Assembly: GCA_036426205.1 (NCBI GenBank)
Contig: WSYH01002420.1
Span: 7,774-71,773 of the forward strand
Length of the DNA: 64,000 nt
Source of the DNA: Ascaphus truei
Taxonomy: Eukaryota > Chordata > Amphibia > Anura > Ascaphidae
Direction of reading: 5' to 3'
The notes below the pieces were generated by a model. That model was not told where the DNA came from, searched no databases, and saw only the letters and a program-made list of their open reading frames with translations. A program made the translations under genes and the position numbers. Of this stretch, positions 45,621 through 58,196 are shown piece by piece (the first letter of the stretch is position 1; every line of letters begins with the position of its first letter).

Positions 45621-46199
45621 ATATCAGCAGTTCTGGTAACAGTTGATGCCATCTCACCTTGCCTGCCCTACCAGAACACATTTCCCTGTTTTCCACTCAT
45701 GCCCAAACTCCTCCCGTATTGCCAGGAACCCACATGCTTCTTTGCCCAATAAATAAAAGAATATCTGATTATCCAAATGTCTGGAGACAAAAAAAAGGTG
45801 CCACAGAAACCAACACCAAGTCCATCACTTGACCGTCACCAACTCCCACAACGACTTGATTCGCCTCTGGCGCCAACCTCCTGAACTCTGCTAACTGCAT
45901 TCAGGATAAAGAGTCAGCACCACTTTAGCCACCCCAGGTACATGCATAGCCCTAAAGGCTATATTTAACTTCAGGCAAGTTAGAACAAAGTTACGCAATA
46001 AAGCTACCACTGGGAAGGAATGAAATGGGACCCAACTTATTAACTGCCTCAACCACCTCCATATTGTCATTCCAGAATGCTACATTCCAGTTAGCCACCT
46101 GTGTCCCCAAAAAGTCCTATCGCAACTACTTAAGGAAAAATTCTAGGAATGTAAGTTTTTTTTAAATTTTTAACTGTGACTCCACCCAAGATAGCGGCC

Positions 46200-46722
46200 A
46201 CCGCTCTGCACACCATGATACCTCAAAATAAGCTCAGAATACCACTGCTGCAGCCGTAAAAAGCTGGATCTTGTGGTTGGATGTAGGCCGACCCCTCCAC
46301 AGAGTCCTCCCATTGTAGCACTGCAAGAACTCCAACCACACCCCCAAATCCCTCCGGATCTCCGCTGTTACCCTTACAAAATGATTTGAACCTCTCACCC
46401 CGGCCGCACCAGCCACTAGCCGTTTAGAAAATAACCTTCCCACAAGTATAATTCTGGCTGCAAAAACAAGGTGTGTCTCATTAAGGATTGAAAAATTCCC
46501 ATGTTGCTTTTTTGAGAGACTTAAATGCCACCACCCAACTTCTTAAAGCCCTCAGCTTCTCCCCAGGCAACCTATATTCCATAAGAACCGAATCAATTTA
46601 GATTCCAAAAACAGAACGGTAATGGGGCCCTCCATTTTTCCACTGCCAAAAAAAAGCAGATCTCACATGCCCTTGCTAAAAACTATTGACAGCCACCTGG
46701 CACACAAATCTGACTTCCCTGG
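46200..46722 (-). pseudogene. DIRS/Ngaro RT C-terminus and RNase H region
   Basis: Near 46600 a frame-shifted EGPITVLFLES block corresponds to the DIRS RT connection (GPTTxLSFLGI). Then FAARIILVGRLFSKRLV, HFVRVTAEIRRDLGVWLEFL and YNGRTLW, open from 46443 to 46234, are typical of DIRS elements. The upstream end is cut by the solo LTR at 46723. Confidence 0.75.
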
Positions 46723-48409
46723 TGTTGCGGGATAGGGTTAACAAGGCCAATAATAAAGGTATTATACCTGGCTGGTTAAACCTGAGTCCTGTTAGGAGTG
46801 AAGGGGTTTAAATGTATTGTCCCCATAACACCATGTTTTCCCCTACACTACCGTTATTGTCCCTGTTTTGCAGCCTGTTGGGGCTGCAAGGGGTTAAAAT
46901 GTATTATCCCCCTAATATCGTATTTTCCCCTACCCAACTTCTATTGTCCCTATTTTGCAGCTTAGCAGCTAGCTGCTGTTGAATGAATGAATTAACTATG
47001 TGCTAACTGTATTTGTGAATCAAGGGAGAGCCCCTAACGCTGAACCAAGCGCTAAGTGAAGAAGCATGGCTGTGAATGGGTGGCCGCTTTGAAGTATAGG
47101 TATCACTTAATAAGCCATAGACCTCTAAACCGCAAAGTCAATTGGATAAGTGGTTTGCGGTCTAGCTGAAGTGCCTTCTTGTCAAAATGTATCCAGCGGT
47201 CTTGTTAACCACTTAAGCTGAAATTGTTGGCGTGTGTCTGTGGCTATGGATCAAAGCCAGCATGGATACATTTTATGCCGGCTTGTAACCCAGACCGATT
47301 ATAGGTCAAACCTCAACCCACCTCAGAGAGCTCGTTCAATTAAGTGGATAACGTGCGATAGGAAAGAGCTAGCACTCTAATTTTTGGAGTGCAGCTAGGT
47401 AAAAAGAAACCATGAACAAACATATAAGGTTTATAATTGTTGCATAAGCAGAACATACATTTATAAATAAACTGTATTGTAATGGTGTTTTAAAATGTAC
47501 AGGCAGGAATCCTTTCCTGTCCTGAATCCATTAACATGCCCATATGTTATGGATGAATTTGCCGAGGGATCTCCAAACTTCAAAAGGCACCCTGCTAAGG
47601 TGGTGCCCCAGTGTCTATGAGAAGTTCGGAGTTGAAAAGCCTCAAAGACCCTATGTGTTAGGGTTGCCAGGATATTGTTAATTGCCATATACCGGTGGGA
47701 AGTATGGGCACCTCACACTTGGTAGCCAAACCCCAGACTTACTGTCGCCAGCTAAGGGGTTGGGTCCGGTATGCTAAGGAGCTCAGGTGTGAGGTTAGCA
47801 CATGCTCTGTGCAAACCGGGAAGCAACTTCTGCCCTTTTTGCAAGGTACTGGCAAAGCAGGGATAGGTGGGGAAAATTATTCCTACGAGAGGATTGGGTA
47901 TATATGTTAGGTATAGGACCCTTAACCCTATAAAAATGCCTGCAGCCCAGTCCCAGTCAGATTCATCTCAGATTTTACCAAGAAGCGTCCAAGTACAGCG
48001 TCAGCGGTTCCGGGGGTTGAGGGGTTAACTAAATCATAACGAAGAATTGCACCCCTCTTCCAGAATTCGTTTGAGCTAAGGATTCCCGAACGAATCCTGT
48101 AAGGACATTACAAAAGACTTTCTTTTGGCAGAGATAGAGGGCTGCCAAGTTGCGCCTCTAGACAAGGACTGTCGCACGGCTTACTTCGCACACCCACTTG
48201 CATATGTGCAGGGGTGCCCAGTGACTTTGTTTCATTCCGTGGACATTTGTTTTCGTTTCCCTATCCCAGTTAGTGTATATTGACTGTAATTGTGAAGTAT
48301 TGTGTGTTTGTCTTAAAAGGAAATAAATTACAATTTATTTTACTCATCTTGTATGCTCAGTCTATAATCCCGGTATTAATTTGTTGGTAAGCACTGGTCT
48401 ACCATGACA
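46723..48409 (+). repeat. Solo LTR inserted in the DIRS-like element, 1687 bp
   Basis: Starts TGTTGCGGGATAGGGTTAAC, ends CTACCATGACA and is flanked by CCTGG and CCTTG, a one-mismatch 5-bp duplication. It aligns in outline with the Gmr1-like LTRs, including the CCCAGTTAGTGT...GGAAATAAATTACAATTTATTTT 3' part. The RT reading of the host element stops on one side and its connection block resumes on the other. Confidence 0.82.
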
Positions 48410-48921
48410 CCTTGACCTAAGCAACTACAACACACACCACTGTGAAATGTTAAAAGAACTAGCTTGGTCATCACTTGACTCTAGGTGCAAACTTAATCTT
48501 TCCTTTTTTTGCCTTCAAATAATTTTTGGGCAAGCTACCCGTCTATCTGAACAAGCTCCTCAACCCTACCACATGCAGCACTTATCTGAGTCCTGACTCC
48601 AAAAGAATGCTCATGGTCCCAAGGTTCAGTATAGTACCCCAAAACTGGAATAATTCACCGGAGACTTCCAAAGCCACCACCAGTCGAAGTTCCCTCAAAA
48701 CCAAAGATGTCTCACACCTCCCTCCAGTTTGCAACTGTTACATACGCCTACAATACATACCATCTCCAACTGTGAATGCAATCTCCTGCACACAATGTAT
48801 ACCCTGTTCACACATGCAACCACGTATTTGCAGCCATGTACCATTTGTCACCTTAACTCCATGCCCAGGTCATACTCAAAAATGAGAGGCAACTTCCAAT
48901 GCAATACTTCCTGGCAAAACA
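48410..48921 (+). other. Unassigned insert with a Cys-rich open frame
   Basis: Lies between the solo LTR and the RT part of the DIRS-like element. A plus-strand frame (48526-48885, 119 residues) has a Cys-rich tail (TQCIPCSHMQPRICSH). I recognise no domain. The stretch ends in an ATAAATAAATAAAT tail (48924-48940), suggesting a retroposed fragment. Confidence 0.35.
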
Positions 48922-49330
48922 TTATATAAATAAATAAATATGAACAAAATAGTCTAAATAGGGCATTACTCCCACCGCCTGCCTTCTTTTCCGGACTACC
49001 CATTCCAGGAAAGCGCTGAAAGTTTCAAATAGAAGCACGACAGGGCACACCCCATTAGCTAACACAACGTCACAAATTCTGGTCACCAAGCCTACATCCC
49101 AGTAGGTGAAAGCACTGAGGTGTATTGGTAGTAACCTAAATGCCGATTTTATGTCCGCCTTTGCCAGAAGCGTGCCCTGCCCGTACCTGTCCACTAATGC
49201 TCAGCCTGATCAAAATGTGCAAAACCCACCGACAAAGCTCCTTGTTGATGCCATCATTCACAGAAGTTCCCTCTTTATAATACCACATATTTTTTAAAAT
49301 AAATGAACCCCTTGTACACACCCCACTCCC
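48922..49330 (-). pseudogene. DIRS/Ngaro reverse transcriptase, N-terminal half
   Basis: The minus strand from about 49290: EGTSVNDGINKELC (frame A), HFDQAEH, then TLLAKADIKSAFRLLPIH, FETFSAFLEWVVRKR and PYLDYF, where DIRS RTs have YLDDF; the second catalytic Asp is now Tyr. The order and wording match DIRS/Ngaro RT. A shift near 49195 and the lost Asp make it inactive. Confidence 0.82.
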
Positions 49331-49649
49331 CACATAAAGCCACCCCTTCTAGTATACCCAGCACTTCCCATCTTGCACCAATTCCATGCCTATTACAGCC
49401 AGCATGTGAAATCAACCACAGTCACACAGATCAGGACACCCAAGCTCAGGATTTGCCACAAGCCTCTGATTTATTAGGGACACACAACAACCAGGAGTGT
49501 TAAGGTAGCAATCAACTTACCACCCCCATTGCTGGCTCAATCAGGCAGGAGAGAGAAATAACAAGTTACATGCTTTCAATTACCACAAACTTTTAAAAGA
49601 AACTGAACACTCCAAGTTCAGCCAACCCTGCTAGTATACACAGCATAGC

Positions 49650-50370
49650 ACTCATTCTGGTTTTAATTGTACACTCAATACAACCAGCACTAGAAATGAA
49701 CAATTCCCACAGTTCAGTGCTTCCCTATACCTGTGCAGTAGGGATAATATCTCCATGTACTCCTCTGACCATATCTTTCCATTTTTTTCCCCTCCTAACA
49801 AGTGTAAACCCAAGGCTTCCAGCACCGCTTTTACAATGGCATCCACATGTAGGGGCTTAAGTGGGGCTGCCCCCCAACCCAGTGGGGGCTCCCATGTAGA
49901 CTGCCCTTACCTCCTGTGGGTCCTCCAACCCCTGTGGGGGCACTCCAACCACCCAGGGGAACAAGTATAGACCCCTCAGTGAGGGCTCAAGTGAGGTTCC
50001 CCACTCCAATGGTCACGTGTAGCTCCTCCCACTCCCACGGGGGCTCAAATAGCTCTCCCACCCCTGTGAGGCTCCCAACCCATGTGGATTTTAAGTGGAG
50101 CCACCACAGCCGCCACAGGGTCTTAAATGGGACTACCCCCCTAGAGGGAGCCCACCAACCCCATGGGGGCTCCTGTGAAGTCCCCCTCTTCCTCCTGTTG
50201 TTCCTCCTGCCCCTGTGGGGGCACAAGTATAGTTTCCCCACCCCAGTGAGGGGCTCAAGTGGGGCCCCCTACGCAAACGCAAGTGGGAGGCCCCCTTTTC
50301 CGAGTGTAAACTCTAGCCTCACCACCTCCTGCAAGCTGTTGCTGAAGCCATCCAGCCCATCTTAAAAGAG
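49650..50370 (-). pseudogene. Probable DIRS/Ngaro ORF1 with Gly/Pro minisatellite
   Basis: A minus-strand frame 49846-49652 (AIVKAVLEALGLHLLGG, WSEEYMEILSLLHRYREAL) looks like folded protein. Upstream (50370-49850) the sequence is a degenerate GGGGCTC/CCCCAC-rich repeat encoding Gly/Trp/Pro-rich text broken by stops. Assignment as the first ORF rests on position and strand only. Positions 50371-51140 hold nothing else I recognise. Confidence 0.4.
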
Positions 50371-51144
50371 CCTCTGTTTGTGGCCTGTCCTGCAGCCTTT
50401 ATAGAGAAGGAAAAGGGGATATCCCCAACGTTGATGCTGCCTAAATACTGCAGTGTTTAAATGGTATAATCAAATGTACAATAAGTTCATGAATTGAATA
50501 CCGATGAATAAATAATAAAGGCTGTGAACCATATAAACTGACCAGGGGTAAAATGGATGGTATAACAGCCACCTCACCTTGATCCACCGGGGAGATAACC
50601 ATCTGTGGAGGGACGCCCATGAAATATATCACCCCCTGTACCTGAATATATCACCCCCTGTACCTGGAGAACCTGGAGGTCCAATTTTCCTTCTGCCCCT
50701 AGGGGGGTAGTGGTTACCCGGAATCTTTGGCCTGATGGTGATTACGGAGTACTGCGTCAGCAGTTACTCCTGCCTGCTCACTGGGTGCCTAGATGACCTC
50801 CAACAATGTTCCAATCATACTCTGTAAAGGGATGCGGCTCGAGGGGGGCCGAATGAACGGTCCCAACCTCTTAGATGATACTCCTCACCCGACGTCCTCC
50901 TCCCTCGGCGTTGATGTGGACGGCTGGAACCCCTGGTCAGACAAAGGTCCTACAGCTGCTATGGAGGAAATCCTAACGATGAACAAGCCGCTGAATAGCC
51001 CCTCATATCGGTCGGCGTGCTTCCATACCAGAGAGTTGAGCAAAAATAGAAAATGGAGAAGTAGAGAGAAACAAAAGGGGAGGAGGCAAAAAAATAAACT
51101 ATTTATTGGGCATATGTTCCAAACTAAAAAACACACAAATTAAA

Positions 51145-51186
51145 ACTCTGACGCGTTTCCCGCCATGGAGGCGCTTTATCAAATAG
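51145..51186 (-). ncRNA. Hammerhead-like motif downstream of PLE-D
   Basis: Minus strand: TTGATAA (for CTGANGA), extra A, stem II with CGCC/GGCG around TCCAT, GAAA, CGCGTC. It lies on the 3' side of the minus-strand PLE-D, as expected for a 3' pseudo-LTR. The core is decayed at two positions. Confidence 0.58.
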
Positions 51187-51643
51187 TAACCAACACTCAC
51201 TCCAACCCTGTTTAAAAAAAAGGTCAGTTGCAGATACACGCCCTGTAAATGACTAAATGATTCATTAAGCGAAAGCTGTGAATCAATACAGAGCTGAAAG
51301 TTAATAGGTTAAATATCCTTCTAAACAACTGACCACCACAAGACAGCATGTGCATTGCATTAAAAAACACCTAATAGACAACAGTATAGTAAATCACAAA
51401 AATTAACACTATATAATATGGCATATTAAAAACATATAACATACAACAAAACATCTATGACTAAATAAAAATAAATATAAAAATGAAAAAGTGAATAATA
51501 AAGAAAAATAAATAAAAAATGAAAAAACAATACTGAAAAAGTGAAAAAATATATTATATATAAAAATGAATCCACAATCATAAAAGGTGAAAATTAAACT
51601 AAACCCTAATGAATAACCAAGATCCATAGAAAAATGAAAAATC

Positions 51644-51674
<31 letters not shown>

Positions 51675-51980
51675 ATATAAAATAATTATGTCAAATACAA
51701 AATGAAAAAAATCTCATCAAAATAAATGAACAATAATCTATGATCAAATGGAAAAGAAATAATTAATCTAATAAATCACTATAAGGAGGAAATAACAGAT
51801 ATAAAAAAAATATATCTAAATATAATCTCTAAAATTATTTATATAGAGATATAGAGACAAATGATATAATCATTTGGTCTAAAAAAGAAAAAAGAATGAA
51901 AAAAGGAAGAAGAGGAGAAAAAGAGGAAAGGGGAGAACAAGAATAGAATCTCAACTCAATAACTTGTAACACATAATGTT

Positions 51981-51981
51981 A

Positions 51982-52052
<71 letters not shown>
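51981..52052. repeat. (AAT)n microsatellite
   Basis: About 24 uninterrupted AAT units; a shorter (AAT)n tract lies at 51645-51672. The whole 51360-52260 stretch is A-rich 3' UTR-like sequence of PLE-D without genes. Confidence 0.97.
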
Positions 52053-52053
<1 letters not shown>

Positions 52054-52254
52054 CCTGTATCAACATTGTACTGAGTCCAAAAGAATATATATATAATGAA
52101 TTAATGTAAATGTAAGAGTGACTATAATAAACCATAAAAGTGATTGTCATATATGTGTATTAAGTGAGAAAAAAATAAAAAAATGTGAACAAAAAGTGTA
52201 TTTGTGTATATATAAAAATTAATAGTGATAAAAAATATATAAATAGATAAAAAA

Positions 52255-53008
52255 ATCATAAAAAGTGTTTTTAACTCCCAGTCAATGTTGATACCTGAAG
52301 GATACATAGTATCTAAAGTATAGATCCAAAACATTTCTCTTCTGTTCAATATCCCCAATCTATCTCCTCCCCGTATTGGGGCATGGACATGTTCGATACC
52401 AGAAAATGAAAAATTGTTAATAGTGCCTTGTGGGCATGTAGCAAAATGTCATGAGACTGGGTGTGACAGGTCTTGTTTTAATAATGTATGTTCCATTATC
52501 CTCTTTTTAAGAGGCCTAATGGTTCATCCAACATAGCCCCTGCCACAACCACACCTCAAAAGATAAACTGTATAACTGGAATTACAGTTAATAAATGTTT
52601 GAATAGATCGCTCGATTTTTGGATTAACATATTTAATTTTCTTAGTTTTTGTGGCATATTTGCATATAATGAAAATTAACTCTGGAATCAAATAAACTAG
52701 GAGAAAGGAATGATGCTAGGGACTTCGCCTTTCTGAATACAAATTTTGGTCTTTCTTTAAGAATCACCTTTAGATTTCTATCCAATTTCAAAGTGTCCCA
52801 ATGCTTGTTAACAATTGATCGTATTTGATCTGCTTGTGCACTTTGTTGGGTTATGAATAAAGGTGTAGATAATTCATCATGTGATGATTTTTGTTTAACT
52901 ATTTTTAAATGTTTTAGGAGAAAATTCTTCCTGTCCAATGATCTAACAGAATCAAGTGCTTCCTTGATATGGGACTGCCCATAACCTCTGGCAGTATATC
53001 TAGAGACT
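52255..53008 (-). pseudogene. PLE-D remnant: RT end, linker and GIY-YIG endonuclease
   Basis: Reading leftward: LDRKNFLLKHLK and IVNKHWDTLKLDRNL (RT C-terminal region, 52938-52680), FVFRKAKSLASFLSPSLF, a stop with an apparent deletion of the CxxC linker, CGCGRGYVG (GIY-YIG core, near 52520-52560), EHTL, PQGTINNFSFSGIEH, and FWIYTLDTMYPSGINIDW (to 52270). The element is cut at 53008, where an unrelated repeat begins. Confidence 0.8.
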
Positions 53009-54600
53009 AAGGGGGCTATGCACTAAGCTCCGAGCTTTCACGCCAGGCTGAAAAAAATTAGCACGTCCAATAAAAAATGAAGTTGGCGGCGCGATTCACT
53101 AAGGCCCTGAGCCCATTTTCTATCAGACGTGCCCAAAACTGGCTTATCGTGCGTGCAAGCTTTTTTCCCTCTACTATCACACTTAAAGTTCCCGTACGCT
53201 ACCTGATAGGAAAAAAAGCCGCATGTAACATTTGCATGGAGATTTGCCATCTCCATGCAAGGCTGTTACAGGCGATCATACACTAAATAAATACATTTTA
53301 ATAATAGTGTACATGAACAGGGGGTCTCAGGATGAACCGCATTGGTTTCAAGTCCGAGGACCCCCTACTTCAGGAGATATAGGCCCCAATATGGGGTACC
53401 GGTATCCCCCTGCACTTTAAATGAAGCTGCATTAATGTACATTTTAATAATAGTGTGCGGGAGCAGGGGGTCCCCTGAGCTGAACCGCATTGATTTCTGC
53501 CTCAGAGACCCCCTGCTTCCCGAGTTACAGGCCCCGGTATGGGGCATCAGAGGCCAATGTCACCGCCATCTTTATAGTGTCCAAGACGCGACGTGGGCTC
53601 TATAAAGATGGCGTCCACACTGGCCAATGTAATGTCCCCTAACCCCTTAACCACCATAGCAGTTATTAACCGCTACAGTCATTAAGGGTTTACCCACCAT
53701 CACCCACCAATTGGGAGGCCTACATATCCTCCCCCACTAACCCCCCCCACCCTGTGAGGCCTAACCACCCTCACCCACTACCCAGCCTGGAGGCCTACCC
53801 ACATACCCTTGGGGCCAATACCCCCTTCCCCCACCCCCAGTACTAACAATAAAAACAATACACAGCCCCATAATAAACATCATTCTATTTATTAAATACA
53901 TAACCCACCCCCTGTGCAACCCTATAAATACATGATTTATTCTTTTACGTACAGGGTTCATACCCCAGGCCCACAATTGGGTCCCCACGGTAGGCCTGCA
54001 GATGTCTTGGGGCCCCAGGTCAGACCCACAGGCCTTGTGTGGTTCCCATGGGGGTCTGGCGACCCACGGGTGGTCCCTATGAGTCTGCGGTGCCCCCACA
54101 GATGTGTGGCTACTGGTCCTTCTTGCAGGTGTCTCCCATGGACCACACAGCCTGGTACCCATGAGATACCCGAGGATACCACAGGTGGTCTCCAGAGGTC
54201 TCTCTCAGACCTGAGGAACCAACCCTGTATGTAAAAAAAATAAACATGACCTATACATTCAATACATCAATCCCCACCCCCCAACACATACAGTATAATA
54301 ATGTGCCAAATAACTATTATCCAGATATGGATAATAGATTATTTGCCCATTATTAAACACATTAACTAGCATAATAACATAAATAAAGTTCTTCTGACCT
54401 CATCAATAAGAAGCCACCGTCGCCAGCAAAATCCTTGTCATCCGTTGCCAACAAAATACATAGCCAAAACATTGCAATTACATTCAGATATCAATTAACC
54501 CCTTAATCACCGCAAAGGTAATTAAGGGGTTAAGCCACCCTGGGCCGATACCCACCCTTCACCCTTCCTCAGGGCCGTTTGCACGGTTAGGCAATGAAGG
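53009..54600. repeat. Second foldback-type repeat unit, relative of 19492-22000
   Basis: Starts GGGGGCTATGCACTAAGC. A hairpin-rich part (53315-53620) contains the same CAGGGGGTC and TATGGGGCATC words as the first unit. The 53624-54560 part is a direct copy of 20909-21960, including the CCCACAATTGGGTCCCCACG segment. Compared with 19492-22000 it lacks much of the first hairpin and the interval 20430-20900. Non-coding. Confidence 0.7.
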
Positions 54601-54760
54601 GGTTAAGACACATTAGCATGTTTATTGGGTTTCTGTCTCTTTACTGGTCTTTGGGCTGGTTCATATGTTATGTGGATTCCTATGGGACTAGCAACTGCCT
54701 TTTGCCTTACATTAGAGTGCTGACTGCTTGTTTTATGGTATATATATATATATACATACA

Positions 54761-54932
54761 GTGTTCGACAAATCACCCAAAAATCTACTCGCCCAACCAA
54801 AAAATCTACTCGCCACCTTGTCCTGCCCCTGCCCCCAACCCTAGTCCTGCCCCCAACCCCGCTTTAAAATAAAATATATAAATAAAATACATTTAATAAA
54901 TTTCTAGGCAGAACAACATTCGTTTTTGACAT

Positions 54933-54972
<40 letters not shown>

Positions 54973-55225
54973 AGGTGTTCCCTACCTGTCTTCTGGGTTA
55001 GGGGGGATTCCGATGTCTTCCGTGTGAAGCTTGAGTCAGATCTGGAAGAAACCAGTATAAGTTATTTTGGTGTAGTATAGGACAGTTAAGATATATAGGG
55101 TAAATAAGATATCCAGATACAGAGAGGGGGAGAGAGAGGAAGAGAGGTAGAGGAAGAGAGGGAGGGAAAGGATGAGAGGGAGGGAGAGGATGAGAGAGGA
55201 AGAGAGAGGGAGAGAGAGGGAGAGA

Positions 55226-55313
<88 letters not shown>

Positions 55314-55755
55314 GATAGAGAGAGAGAGGAAGAGAAAGAGAGGAAGGAAGAGAGAGAGTGGAAGAGAGGAAGAGAGAGAGAGAGAGAGAGGAAGATAGAG
55401 AGAGGAAGGAAGAGAGTGGGGTGGGGGGGGCGGATGGCCCGTTGGCAGGGGGGCGACAGACGGCCCTGCAGGGGCCTGAGGCAGACAGGCGTGGAAGGGG
55501 CTGGTTGCGGGAAGGGGGAGGAGTGGATGCGCTGAGGAGGGAAAGTTGCTCAGAGAGCCGGAGGCGGGGTAATATCCCCCAACAACATGAACCCGCCTCC
55601 GGCTTTTTTTTTTCTCCAGCGCGAGCGCGGGAAAAACAGCAGCGCGAGCGCGGGAAATTTAAATAACACACGTGTGCTGGTTGGGCCAATATTTACTCGC
55701 CCAGGGGTTAAATCCACACGCCCTGGACGTGTAAATGTATATAATTGTCGAACAC
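54761..55755. mobile_element. Non-autonomous element with GTGTTCGACAA inverted ends
   Basis: GTGTTCGACAA at 54761 and its complement TTGTCGAACAC at 55745-55755 bound about 1 kb. Just inside, repeated ATCTACTCGCC words face ATTTACTCGCCCAG near 55690. The interior holds (GT)n at 54935-54970 and a long (AG)n/(GAGA) tract at 55110-55410, which explains the long Ser/Leu-rich frame on the minus strand. Family and target duplication unclear. Confidence 0.55.
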
Positions 55756-55796
55756 CAGGATATAGAGATATATATATATGATATTATATATATAAT

Positions 55797-55884
55797 ATTA
55801 ATTATATATATACAACACACACAACCACACACACACACACGCACCACGCACGACGCACGGCACGCAACGCACGCACGCACAACC

Positions 55885-55916
<32 letters not shown>

Positions 55917-55985
55917 ACAGGAGAGAGGACAGCAGACATGACAGTGCGAGGGGGTGAGATAGAGAGAGATACGCAAAAAGAGAGG

Positions 55986-56016
<31 letters not shown>

Positions 56017-56985
56017 GGGACAGACAGACAGAAGACACACAGACACAGACACACATCAGAATCAGACATGACAGACAACTACAGAACACACACCAACACA
56101 CCACACGACAAGACAGACAAGACATACAGACAGACAGCAGACAACAGACAGACAACACACCCACACACCCATCACAAGACAGACAGACAGACAACCTAGA
56201 CAGAAAGCCACAGACCAGAGGACAACAGAAACACACACAAGACAGACAGAGAGACAGAAGACATGACAGACAGACAGACAGACGAGAGACAACACACAGC
56301 GGACACAGACATGACAGACGCAGACGATACATGACATCAGACCTACAGCACAGATCAACAGTACCAGAGCCAGATCAAACCACACACAGACACACACAAC
56401 ACACACACACACACACACTCACACACAGACAGACATGGACCATGAATAGACCTATAGACGTATATATTATAATAGTATAAGTATATTAAATATATAGTGG
56501 GTGGGTAGAGATACGAGCATAATCATAGTAGAACGAATTATGGGAGGTAGTAGAGTATATAGATCTATAGATCTATATATATATCTATATATGTATATAT
56601 ATATATTATATATATATATATATATATAGCTATATATATATATATATATATAGGTATCTATATATATATATGTAAAGGAGGTGATTGTACTCAAAACCTC
56701 TATCACAACCAGTCCGCTGCCTCACGTATTAGTGAGTGAGGCGAGATAAGTAATCATCGTAAAGAGTTGTGGCGTGAAAAGGCCCGTTGGTGGGAATGTG
56801 CGTGAGAAGTGAAAGGAATGTAGAGATAATGAAGATGAGTAAAACGAGGGACTAGAGAGACGATGAGAAGCATGGAGAGAAGAAGATACATACATGCCAA
56901 CAACTAGACACACCACAACGATCACACACCACAATCACACACATCACACTCACACATCACACACACCACATCACACACATCACAA

Positions 56986-57015
<30 letters not shown>
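55797..57015. repeat. Microsatellite cluster: (CA)n, (CAGA)n, (TA)n
   Basis: CA tracts (55810-55920, 56380-56425, 56985-57020), CAGA/GACA tracts (55985-56300) and TA tracts (56570-56670). The long Cys/Val or Ser/Leu frames on the minus strand are translations of these repeats, not genes. Confidence 0.9.
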
Positions 57016-57026
<11 letters not shown>

Positions 57027-57675
57027 ACACACGATGAACAAATATACAAATAATTGTAGAAGGGTTATCAAAAGCATGCACAACTACAAATACCACTTCT
57101 CCATACAGACACAGTACAATAAAATCATATTGGCTCAAAAAATCAAATCTCCTCTTCCAATCAAAAGCCTCAAATGCCAATCAAAACATTGCATTTCATT
57201 GTATACATGATGCATACAATCTATGCATCATGTACACTCTGCCAATGAATGTTAACAATAACACATTCCAAACAAAATACCAATACATCCAAACAAGTAT
57301 ACTATTTAAACCAATCAAGTCACCATAAATCAATTAGTATTCATTAATCAAATCACTAAACAATTTAAATTCCATCCATAAGAATTAAACAATTAACTAT
57401 TCAATCGTTAAACCGAACAAGTTACCATCAGACAAAATATAAGTACCAAAAAGAATACAATATACAAAAGCAAGCCTCACCCTGACCTAAAGTACACCAT
57501 ACAAGACCAAAAATTACATCTATCTAATTCGAAAATACATTACACACACATTTATGCATAGCAGCATAGCCAAAATCATTTTAAACACAGCAATACAAGC
57601 ATTTCCTACCAAACCATTTCTTACCCTGTATGTATATATCGATCTAGACATACATACATACAAACATACATACAT
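57010..57675 (+). repeat. Dispersed repeat, second copy (first at 22786-23443)
   Basis: Same orientation and near-identical sequence, from GATGAACAAATATACAAATA to the terminal (CATA)n. Here the CATA tract is followed by CAGTGGCAAG without the MITE found in the first copy. Positions 57680-58115 contain no feature beyond a CTTCT-rich stretch. Confidence 0.82.
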
Positions 57676-58120
57676 ACATACAGTGGCAAGAAATGATCTC
57701 TAAACAAAATACATTTCTTTTGTTCACTTACCATCAATTACCACTTACCATTACTTGACCCACTCACCGACAACAGCTTACTCTCGAACCAATCCACGCA
57801 CAGGAACCCATAAAATAATAAACAATAAAATAATAAACCAAAACAATCCACGGGTCTTCTATTTGTAATCCATCTTCATCTGTATTCTTCTTTCTTGTAT
57901 CTTCTTGTATCTTCTTCTGCTCTCTTCCGGGGTCTTCTTCTCTTCTTCGGCCACACCCTCGTCTTCTTTTTCTTCCGGAGGTCTTTCCTCCTCGGCGTCT
58001 GCCTTCAAAATGAGACGACATAGGCTTTTATAGGCCTATGACGTCACATTTTCGTCATATGGTTCCCACGGCCCTGATTAGGCCGTGAAAACCATGTGCT
58101 TTGGCCGAGAAAAAAAAATG

Positions 58121-58196
58121 ATGACGTCATTTAAAGGCAATGAAAGCACAGCCAATCAGAATGGCTGTGCTTCAATTGCCTTTAAGATGACGTCAT
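58121..58196. repeat. 76-bp near-perfect palindrome with two CRE-type TGACGTCA boxes
   Basis: ATGACGTCATTTAAAGGCAA pairs with its complement at the other end. The inner stem is AAGCACAGCC/GGCTGTGCTT with loop AATCAGAAT. Each end carries TGACGTCA. A second palindrome with AGCCAATCAGAG arms follows at 58218-58290, and a further arm copy at 58343-58357. Location just 5' of PLE-E suggests promoter or pseudo-LTR sequence. Confidence 0.8.

Larger units (their letters stand above)
45475..50370 (-). mobile_element. DIRS/Ngaro-like retroelement, split by a solo LTR
   Basis: Reading leftward: a Gly-rich ORF (50370-49650), RT (about 49290-48922), then a solo LTR (48409-46723) and an unrelated 48410-48920 stretch, the end of RT and RNase H (46722-46200), and finally a hydrolase-like GGND block near 45560-45590. 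The RT and connection motifs match the DIRS order and not LTR elements. I could not read a tyrosine recombinase or the expected inverted or split terminal repeats. Confidence 0.72.

Noticed and set aside
53761..54234. Frames of 100-150 residues in both strands (also at 21038-21585)
   Set aside because: Both duplicates have frames here, but on opposite strands and with different frame breaks. The underlying CCCACRGGT-rich DNA is a repeat.
55036..55689. Minus-strand frame of 217 residues, Ser/Leu-rich
   Set aside because: It is largely the translation of the (AG)n tract at 55110-55410. The non-repeat ends have no domain.
55798..56418. Long Cys/Val/Ser-rich minus-strand frames
   Set aside because: They are translations of CA and CAGA microsatellites in three overlapping frames.
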